From Burkholderiales bacterium (lineage in GTDB: Bacteria; Pseudomonadota; Gammaproteobacteria; Burkholderiales; Burkholderiaceae_C): DNA of 51,391 nt. The notes under the pieces are model-generated. The model saw only the letters and a program-made list of their open reading frames with translations, did not search any database and was not told the DNA's origin. A program made the translations under genes and the position numbers. The stretch covers positions 1 through 51,391 of the forward strand of contig JAIXKR010000002.1 in assembly GCA_026932235.1 (NCBI GenBank), in the 5' to 3' direction. This document shows, piece after piece, positions 42,555-49,419 of the stretch; the stretch's first letter is position 1, and each line of letters opens with the position of its first letter.

Positions 42555-42558
<4 letters not shown>

Positions 42559-44393
42559 TCCGCCCCTGCCTCTTCGTGAATGCCGCCGAGATAGGCCTCC
42601 TGGACTTCGGCGTTGCTGCGGATCTCGTCAGGCGTGCCTTCCACGAGCAGCCGGCCCTCCTGCAGCACGGTGACCTTGCCGACGAGTTCGAAGAGCGCGT
42701 CCATGTCGTGGTCGATGACGATCATCGTGCGCCCCGCGGCGATGGCCTTCAGCAGCGCGACGGTCTCGACGCGCTCCTGCGGGCTCATTCCCGCCAGAGG
42801 CTCGTCGAGCAGCAGCAGGCTCGGCGAGGTGGCCAGGGCCAGTCCGATCTCGAGGCGCCGCTTCTCGCCGTAGGCGAGTTCCGCCACCGGGGTGTCGAGG
42901 CGGTCCTCCAGGTGCACCAGCGCCGCGGTGCTCTCGACCTGGGGATCCAGTCCGGGCACCTTGGGCAGCGACTTCAGCAGGTCGAGCTTGAACTTGCCGC
43001 GCAGTTCGCCCAGTGCCGCGATCGCCAGGTTCTGTCGCACCGTCAGGCGGTCGAAGAGCTGGTTGATCTGGTAGCTCTTGGTCAGGCCGAGCTGGCAGGC
43101 GTCCGAGACGTCCATGCCGGTGATGTCGCGCCCGTCGAAGATGATCTTGCCGGAGGTCGGCTTGACCTCGCAGGTGAGCATCTTGAAGAAGGTGCTCTTG
43201 CCCGCGCCGTTGGGGCCGATGATGCCGCGGATCTCGCCGTGGTCGACGCTGAAGTCGATGTCGCTGTTGGCCACCAGGCCGCCGTAGCGCTTGGTCAGGC
43301 CGCTGACCTGCAGGATGGGGCCGGAGGTGCTTCTCGTGGACTTGTGGCGCGACTGTGCCGCCGCCTGCACGCGCGTCGCCGCCGCGCGGGCCGGCTCCGA
43401 AGGCGGCGCGGAGGGCCTGGCGGGACGCGCCAGACGCCAGAGGTCGACGATGGCGCCGACCAGTCCGTGGCGCAGGAAGACGACCAGCAGCACGAAGACG
43501 ATGCCCAGCACGAGCTTCCAGGACGCGCCGAGGTCGAGCGTGATCTGGAAGAAGTCGGCCAGGTACAGCCACACGGCGGCGCCCAGCAGCGGGCCGAAGA
43601 GCCAGCCGGCGCCGCCGATGGCCGTCTGCATCACGATCTCGCCCGAGGTGTGGAACATGAAGGCGTCGGGCGGCATGAAGCCCTGCAGCATGCCGAGCAG
43701 GCTGCCGGCGAAGCCCGCGTACATCGCCGCGACGACGAAGACGGTGAGCTTGTAGCCATGGATGTTGTGGCCCAGCGCCTGCGCGCGCAGCGGGTTGTCG
43801 CGGATCGCGCGCAGCAGCAGCCCCACCGGCGAGCGCACGATGCGCAGCGCGATCACCAGGCCGACGAAGTACCAGAAGGCGAAGAACGCGTACATCTGGG
43901 TGTTGCTGCCGAAGGTCATCGACCAGAAGCCCAGGTCAAGGTTCGGTGGCGGCACGCCCGGCAGTCCGTTCTCGCCGCCGGTGTAGTCCGAGAGCGGGTT
44001 GAATTCCAGGAAGAAGAAGACCTCGGCGATCGCCACCGTGATCATCGCGAAGTAGATCCCCGTGCGCCGCAGCGCGAGCAGGCCGATCAGGTAGCCGACG
44101 ACGCCGGCGACCGCGGTGCCGATGAGCGTTGCGCCGATGGTGTTCGTGAACGAGGTGTTCGTCAGCAGGTAGGCCGCGAACATGCCGCCGGTGCCGAAGA
44201 ACGCGGCCTGGCCGAACGAGAGCAGCCCGGTGAAGCCGAACAGGAGGTCGAAGCCGATGCCCACCAGGCCCCAGATGAGGATGCGGTTGATCGTTGCCGG
44301 CGCGAAGCCCAGGTGTGGCAGCACGAAGGGCGCCGCGATCAGCGCGAGCAGCGTCAGGATTTCGACGATGTAGGCACGTTGTCGTGTCGGCAT
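42555..44393 (-). CDS. Fused ABC permease-ATPase (LivM-LivG)
   Basis: 612-residue fusion. Residues 1 to about 325 are a LivM permease with about nine helices (FDLLFGFTGLLSFGQAAFFG; LLLRAIRDNPLRAQALGHNI). An Ala/Pro/Arg-rich linker of about 35 residues follows, then a LivG ATPase with Walker A GPNGAGKSTFFKML, signature LAYGEKRRLEIGLALA and LLLLDEPLAGMSP. The fusion ties one permease to one ATPase in a fixed ratio. The reading frame is open throughout, with no sign of a sequencing join. No Shine-Dalgarno is clear at the ATG; LivH lies 40 bases upstream. Confidence 0.92.
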
Positions 44394-44433
44394 TGCAGGA
44401 ACCGGGCGTTACGGGTCGGGGTTCGGCGGCGGC

Positions 44434-45309
44434 TCACTCGCGTCCGACCGTGCCGAGCAGGCCGTAGGGGCGAAGCACGAGCACGAGGGTCATGGCGATG
44501 AAGAGCATCACGTAGGAATAGGCCGGGTTGAACATCGACGTGAGGCTGATGATCTCGCCGGCGATCAGGCCGCCGAGCACGGCGCCGGGGAAGGAGCCGA
44601 CGCCGCCGATGACGACGACGACGAAGGTCTGCACGAGGATCGCGTCGCCGACGTCGGGCGCCACCGCCACCACCGGCGCGTTGACGATGCCGGCGAAGCC
44701 CGCGGCCATGGCGCCGATGCCGAACACCAGCATGAACACCTTCTGGATGTTGATGCCCAGCGAATCGACCATCACCGCGTCCTCGATGCCCGCGCGCACG
44801 ATCATCCCGATGCGCGTGCGGTAGAGGATGAAGTAGAGCGCCAGCAACGCCACCGTGACGATGCCCAGCAGCGCCAGGCGGTAGGTCGGGTAGACCATGA
44901 AGCCGAGCGGGGTGATGCCGGCGAGCGCCTGCGGCGGCGGCACGGTCTTGGAGAGGCTGCCGAAGAAGTAGCGCACCAGCTCGACGAAGACGATGCCCAG
45001 GCCGAAGGTGACGAGCAGCTGGTCCTCGTGCGGACGCGCGTAGAAGTGGCGGATGATGAGCCGCTCGGTGACCACGCCCACCAGCATCACGAAGATCGCG
45101 CCGGCAGCGACGGCGACGATGAACGAGCCGGTGTAGGTGTACGCGACCCAGCCGGCGTAGCCGCCGAGCATGAACATCGCGCCGTGCGCGAGGTTCAGCA
45201 CGCCCAGCGTGCCGTAGATGATCGTCAGGCCCGACGAGATCAGCGCCAGCAGCGCGCCCAGCACCAGCCCGTTGAAGCACTGCGAGATGAAGTTGCCCCA
45301 GGTGAACAC
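44434..45309 (-). CDS. livH: Branched-chain amino acid-type ABC permease LivH
   Basis: 291-residue permease with about eight helices. Family stretches GLTIIYGTLGVLNLAHGAMF near 28 and IGGVGSFPGAVLGGLIAGE near 237. The start is GTG (MFTWGNFIS). It forms the translocation pore with the LivM half of the fusion. The binding-protein gene lies upstream, separated by 86 bases with a strong hairpin. Confidence 0.92.
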   Translation of the reverse strand: MFTWGNFISQCFNGLVLGALLALISSGLTIIYGTLGVLNLAHGAMFMLGGYAGWVAYTYTGSFIVAVAAGAIFVMLVGVVTERLIIRHFYARPHEDQLLVTFGLGIVFVELVRYFFGSLSKTVPPPQALAGITPLGFMVYPTYRLALLGIVTVALLALYFILYRTRIGMIVRAGIEDAVMVDSLGINIQKVFMLVFGIGAMAAGFAGIVNAPVVAVAPDVGDAILVQTFVVVVIGGVGSFPGAVLGGLIAGEIISLTSMFNPAYSYVMLFIAMTLVLVLRPYGLLGTVGRE

Positions 45310-45350
45310 GCGAGACCGTCCAGGTGATGGGTCGATTCGATCGGGGGAAG

Positions 45351-45380
45351 GCCCGCGGCGGCGTCACGGCCGCCGCGGGC
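45351..45380. repeat. 12-bp stem-loop between binding-protein and livH genes
   Basis: GCCCGCGGCGGC-GTCACG-GCCGCCGCGGGC, a perfect 12-bp stem in the 86-base gap. Without a T-run it most likely protects the 3' end of the binding-protein message and lowers read-through into the permease genes, as in other importer operons. Confidence 0.65.
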
Positions 45381-45395
45381 CCGCCGGCCGTTTCC

Positions 45396-46757
45396 TCAGG
45401 TGTAGTCGCCGAGCTTGCAGCCGAAGGCGGTGGGCGACTGGATCACGTCCTCGCCGCGCTGCGTGTCGACGACTTCCCAGAAGTCCTCGGCGTTGCGCAT
45501 GTCCTTCTTGGCCTTGCCGCGCACGACGAAGACCGGGCGCACGCACTGGTGGTCCTCGGGGCGGTAGTGCACGTCGCCGACGAGCGAGGGGATCTTCTCG
45601 CCCTTCTCCCAGTGCTTGATGACGTCGGGCGGGTAGAAGCTGCCGGTCTCGGTGACCATGCGCGCCCAGTGCGCGAAGCTCACGTAGGCGTTCTCGGCGC
45701 CCCATTCCGGGCGGTAGCCGAACTTCTTCTGGAAGGCCTCGACGAACTGCTTGGCCAGGGGATACTTGTCCTCCAGCGTCCACCAGAAGTCGGTGGCGGC
45801 GAAGACGCCTTCGCTGATGTCGACGCCGGCTTCCTTGGCGAAGAACGGGATCTGGTAGGGCAGCACCAGCGTCATCTTCGGCAGCAGGCCGAACTGCTTG
45901 GCCTGCTGGCTGGAGAGCACCGCGTCGCGACCCCAGTTGACGTTCATGAGGAACTCGGCGCCGGAGTTGGCGATGTTCGTCAGGTACTGGCTGAAGTCCT
46001 GCGTGCCCAGCGGCGAGACCTGGTTGGTCACCGTCTTCCAGCCGCCCTTGTCGCGCAGGAAGCGCTCGGTGGATTCGGTGGTCGTGTGGCCGTAGGTGTA
46101 GTCCGGCGTCATGAACGCCATCTTGCGGTCGCGACCGAAGGTCTTGAGCAGGATCGGGCCGATGGAGTTCGCCGCCATCTCGCCGAAGTAGCCTTGGCGG
46201 AAGCCGTAGCGCACGCAGTCCTTGCCGGTGGTGTCGTTGGAGCCCGAGATCCCCGGCATGTAGAGGATCTTCTCGCGCTGGGCGAACTTGTTCATCGCCA
46301 CCGCCACCGCCGACGAGGTCGAGCCGGTGAGCAGGATGACCTTGTTCTGGTTGATGAAGGTCTGAGCCGCCTGCAGCGCCTGGTTGGGCTTGGCGGCGGA
46401 GTCGGCCGACTTCAACTCGACCTTCTTGCCCAGCACGCCGTTGTTGACCTTAGGCGCGAGCGTCTTCATCAGCGGGTGGTTGGTGTTGATGTGCTCGACG
46501 GCGAGTTCCCAGCCCTTGAGCTCGTCCGCGCCCTGCACCGCGTAAGTGCCGGTCAGCGGCACCGCAGCCGCGACGTAGACCGTGTTGCCCTGCGAACCGG
46601 CCGGCCAGGTGCCGATGGCCGGCTTGTCCTGCGCCTGTGCCCAGCCCATGTGGCCGAGGCCGGGGACCATCGTGACGCCGCCGGCGCCTGTCGCTTGCAG
46701 CATGCGCCGGCGCGTCAGCCGGGAGGGATTGAGTTTCGAATCTCTGGACTGCGACAT
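45396..46757 (-). CDS. ABC substrate-binding protein, branched-chain amino acid type
   Basis: 453-residue Peripla_BP_6 protein. The N-terminus has a Tat-like signal (RLTRRRMLQATGAGGVTMVP). The mature part shows AVPLTGTYAVQGADELKGWE, STSSAVAVAMNKFAQREKIL and AFMTPDYTYGHTTTESTERF. It binds the ligand for the LivH/LivM-G/LivF importer; the ligand could be a branched-chain amino acid, amide or urea-like compound and is not fixed by sequence. AGGAG nine bases before the ATG supports the start at 46757. Confidence 0.92.
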   Translation of the reverse strand: MSQSRDSKLNPSRLTRRRMLQATGAGGVTMVPGLGHMGWAQAQDKPAIGTWPAGSQGNTVYVAAAVPLTGTYAVQGADELKGWELAVEHINTNHPLMKTLAPKVNNGVLGKKVELKSADSAAKPNQALQAAQTFINQNKVILLTGSTSSAVAVAMNKFAQREKILYMPGISGSNDTTGKDCVRYGFRQGYFGEMAANSIGPILLKTFGRDRKMAFMTPDYTYGHTTTESTERFLRDKGGWKTVTNQVSPLGTQDFSQYLTNIANSGAEFLMNVNWGRDAVLSSQQAKQFGLLPKMTLVLPYQIPFFAKEAGVDISEGVFAATDFWWTLEDKYPLAKQFVEAFQKKFGYRPEWGAENAYVSFAHWARMVTETGSFYPPDVIKHWEKGEKIPSLVGDVHYRPEDHQCVRPVFVVRGKAKKDMRNAEDFWEVVDTQRGEDVIQSPTAFGCKLGDYT

Positions 46758-47080
46758 GTGTCTTCGCTCCTGTGGTGGATGACCGAATGGGGCCTGGTCC
46801 GGCCGGACCGGGACGACGGGCCCCGGCGTGCGGCTCGAACGGGCCACCTCGATCCGGATGGACGCGTCACCGCCCGACTTCCGCGAAATCATCCCGTCGC
46901 GATGTCAATGCAGCAACAACTGATTGACGGTATTGATGAATTTTGTAAAGAATGGATGCGAATGCCGATCCTGCCGTTGATTCTTGACCTCGCATCGCCG
47001 TCGTCGGGTATGCCCCGATGCGGCTGGGTGCGGGCTCGTGGTGGGGACAAGCCGTTGCGGCCCCGCCGGCATAGCGGGCG
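46758..47080. other. 323-base divergent intergenic region
   Basis: Between the ABC binding-protein gene and the XRE regulator gene. The part 46900-46990 is much richer in A and T than the surroundings. On the plus strand TTGACG (46924-46929) and TAAAGA (46946-46951) are 16 bases apart, a weak promoter candidate for the regulator. TTTGTAAA (46942-46949) differs by one base from TTTGCAAA, the palindrome bound by RamB/PccR/ScfR-type regulators. A 65-codon open frame starting near 46902 is probably chance. Nothing else is recognised. Confidence 0.4.
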
Positions 47081-48658
47081 ATGCGCCGCAGCCCGCTGAT
47101 CGGCGCGACGCTGCGCGAGCGGCGGCGCGCGCTGGGCATCACGCAGGCGGCGCTGGCGGCGCGGCTGGGCATCTCGGCCTCGTACCTGAACCTGATCGAG
47201 AGCGACAAGCGCAGCATCGCCGGCGCGCTGCTCAAGCGCATTGCCGATGCGCTCGGGCTCACGCTGGCCGAGATCGACGGCGCGGCCGAGCGGCGGCTCG
47301 CCGCCGATCTGGACGAACTCTGCGGCGAGCCGATGCTGGCCGACCTCGGGCTGGACTCCGACGGTGCGCAGGTCATGGCCGGCCGCCATCGCGCCTGGGG
47401 GCGCGCCCTGGTGCGGCTGCACCGCGCGTGGATGGACCGCGGGCAGGCGGTGAACGCGCTCTCCGACCGCCTGCACCAGGACCCCTTCCTCGGCGACGCG
47501 GTGCACAGCATGCTGACGCAGGTGACGGCGATCCGCTCCTCCGCCGAGATCCTGCAGAGCCCCCAGGGGCTGGACGCGGCGCGGCGCGAGCGCTTCCTCG
47601 GCATCGTCGGCGAGGAGAGCGCGCGCCTGGCCGACGTCGCGCGGTCGCTCGCCGACTTCTTCGACAAGGACGCCGCGGGGACGCGCTCGGTGACGCCGGC
47701 GGACGAGGTCGACGACTTCATCGTCGACCACGAGAACCACTTCCCCGCGCTCGAGCACGCGGCCGCCGAATTCCGGGCGAGTGCGACGAGCGACGGCGAC
47801 TGCAGCGAGGTCGCACTGGCCGCCTACCTGCGGTGTGAGCATGGCGTCGAGGTCGTCGTGCGACCGGCGGGGGCGCTCGATCCGGCGCAGGTGCGTCATC
47901 TGGTGGGCTTCGATGCCGCCTCGCGCACGCTGCTGCTGGCGGAGGATGCGGTGCCGGCGACGCGCCGCTTCGAGCTCGTGCGGCTGGCGCTCGAGTTGCA
48001 CGCGCAAGGCCGGGCGGTGGACGAGGTGCTGGCCGGCGCCGCCCAGCTCGGGAGCGACGCGGCGCGACGGCGCGCGCGGCGCGCGCTTTCGTCCTACCTC
48101 GCCGCGGCCGTGCTGCTGCCCTACGAGTCCTTCCTCGAGGCTGCGCAGGGATTGCGCTTCGACGTCGACCGCCTGGTGCAGCGCTTCGGCGCCAGTTTCG
48201 AGCAGGTCTGCCACCGCCTCGTCACGCTGCGGCGCGCGGACGCGTCGGGGATTCCATTCGCGCTCATGCGCGTGGATGCTGCGGGCTTCACGAGCAAGCG
48301 CTTCCCGCTGCCGCGGCTGGCGCTGCCGCGGCATGGCCCGGCGTGTCCGATGTGGGCCGTGTACCAGGCGCTGCACGTTCCGGGCACCATCGTGCGGCAG
48401 GTGGTGGAACTGCCCGACGGCCAGCGCATGCTCTTCGTCGCGCGCACGGTGGAGAAGAGCCGCCCGGCGTTCTCGCTGCCGCGGCGCCTGCAGTCGATCA
48501 TGCTCGCCTGCGATGCGCTGCACGCCGACAAGACCGTGTACGGCGCGGGGCTGGACCTCTCGTCGGCGGGTCCGGCGGTTCCCGTGGGACCCAGCTGCCG
48601 CCTGTGCGTGCGCCGCGACTGCGTCTACCGGGCAGAGGAACCGATCGTCGGGCGCTGA
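47081..48658 (+). CDS. XRE regulator with IrrE-like and DUF2083 domains (short-chain acyl-CoA regulator type)
   Basis: 525-residue regulator. An XRE helix-turn-helix at about 5-62 (GITQAALAARLGISASYLNL) is followed by a segment near 145-190 (MLTQVTAIRSSAEILQS) resembling a histidine-kinase dimerisation helix but with no His. The IrrE/ImmA-like domain has ATRRFELVRLALELHAQG where HExxH would be, so protease activity is unlikely. The C-terminal DUF2083-type domain has RFGASFEQVCHRLVTL and ends with PSCRLCVRRDCVY, a Cys cluster that could bind metal. Relatives (RamB, PccR, ScfR) sense acyl-CoA and control propionate/glyoxylate metabolism. Its neighbours form a two-component-like module, which fits carbon sensing. 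Confidence 0.82.
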   Translation: MRRSPLIGATLRERRRALGITQAALAARLGISASYLNLIESDKRSIAGALLKRIADALGLTLAEIDGAAERRLAADLDELCGEPMLADLGLDSDGAQVMAGRHRAWGRALVRLHRAWMDRGQAVNALSDRLHQDPFLGDAVHSMLTQVTAIRSSAEILQSPQGLDAARRERFLGIVGEESARLADVARSLADFFDKDAAGTRSVTPADEVDDFIVDHENHFPALEHAAAEFRASATSDGDCSEVALAAYLRCEHGVEVVVRPAGALDPAQVRHLVGFDAASRTLLLAEDAVPATRRFELVRLALELHAQGRAVDEVLAGAAQLGSDAARRRARRALSSYLAAAVLLPYESFLEAAQGLRFDVDRLVQRFGASFEQVCHRLVTLRRADASGIPFALMRVDAAGFTSKRFPLPRLALPRHGPACPMWAVYQALHVPGTIVRQVVELPDGQRMLFVARTVEKSRPAFSLPRRLQSIMLACDALHADKTVYGAGLDLSSAGPAVPVGPSCRLCVRRDCVYRAEEPIVGR

Positions 48659-48666
48659 GCCACGGC

Positions 48667-48672
48667 TACACT
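48667..48672 (+). promoter_or_regulatory. Candidate -10 (TACACT) of the receiver/SSF-kinase genes
   Basis: TACACT lies between the XRE stop and the receiver gene, about 47 bases before its ATG. -35 not clear; it could drive the three following genes. Confidence 0.35.
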
Positions 48673-48718
48673 GTGCCGCGCCGATGAACGGCTGGGCAGG
48701 CGGAGGAGGATGCGAGCG

Positions 48719-49087
48719 ATGGCCACGCGCGTGCTGATCGCGGAGGACGAGCCCCACATCGTCGAGTCGCTGAGCTTCGTGCTCGAGCGCGAAGGCTTCG
48801 TGGTGAGCGCCGTGCTCGACGGCGAGGCCGCGCTGCGCGAATTGCGCGCCGATGCGCCGCACCTGCTGATCCTGGACTTGATGCTGCCGAAGATGAACGG
48901 CTTCGAGGTCCTGAAGGCGGTCAAGTCCGACCCCGTGCTGGCGTCGATCCCGGTCATCGTGCTCACCGCCAAGGGTCAGGCGCAGGATCGGCGCATGGTC
49001 GAGGACATCGGCGCCGAGGGCTTCATGACCAAGCCCTTCTCCAACCGCGAGATCGCCGAGCGCGTGCGCGCGCTGGCCGCGCGCTGA
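48719..49087 (+). CDS. Single-domain response regulator (CheY-like)
   Basis: 122-residue receiver without output domain. It begins RVLIAEDEPHIVESLSFVLE (acidic pair), has the phospho-acceptor Asp in LLILDLMLPKMNGFEVLKAV, Thr in PVIVLTAKG and Lys in GFMTKPFSNREI. It would take phosphate from the SSF-histidine kinase encoded downstream and act by protein contact. GGAGGAGG nine bases before ATG 48719 fixes the start better than ATG 48710. It lies 30 bases before the small membrane protein gene. Confidence 0.92.
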   Translation: MATRVLIAEDEPHIVESLSFVLEREGFVVSAVLDGEAALRELRADAPHLLILDLMLPKMNGFEVLKAVKSDPVLASIPVIVLTAKGQAQDRRMVEDIGAEGFMTKPFSNREIAERVRALAAR

Positions 49088-49116
49088 GAACCCGTGAACG
49101 AAGCCGGAGGGCGGCG

Positions 49117-49419
49117 ATGAAGACCCCCGACCCCGGAACGCCCAGGCTGCGCGACGCGATGGCGCTGCTGCCCGCGCTGGCGGTGTTCCTGCTGATGCCG
49201 CCGCTGGTGACGCTGTTCGCCGGCTCGCACCACCTGGGCGGCGTGCCGCTGATCGTCGTCTACCTCTTCGGCGTCTGGCTGGCCCTGATCGTCGCCGCGG
49301 CGCTGCTGGCGCGCCGGCTGGCGCGGACCCCGGACGCGGGTCCGGCGCCGGCGGTGCCGGCGTCGCTGCAGGCGGCCGCGAGCGCGGACGCACCGCCGAC
49401 GCAGCCGCCTGCGCGCTGA
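49117..49419 (+). CDS. Small two-helix membrane protein
   Basis: 100-residue protein with two hydrophobic helices (about 14-36, LLPALAVFLLMPPLVTLF; about 42-66, VPLIVVYLFGVWLALIVAAA), a short hairpin loop and an Ala/Pro tail. Size and layout recall the small DUF485/DUF4212-type proteins that accompany sodium:solute symporters, but the motif match is not strong. GGAGGG precedes the ATG and the stop overlaps the kinase start (TGATG), so it is translated with the SSF-kinase and is probably its accessory subunit. Confidence 0.75.
   Translation: MKTPDPGTPRLRDAMALLPALAVFLLMPPLVTLFAGSHHLGGVPLIVVYLFGVWLALIVAAALLARRLARTPDAGPAPAVPASLQAAASADAPPTQPPAR

Noticed and set aside
46902-47099. 65-codon ORF starting MSMQQQLIDGIDEF in the AT-rich divergent region
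   Set aside because: No Shine-Dalgarno, second half is Arg-rich GC-shadow sequence, and it runs into the regulator gene; the AT-rich start is better explained as promoter DNA.
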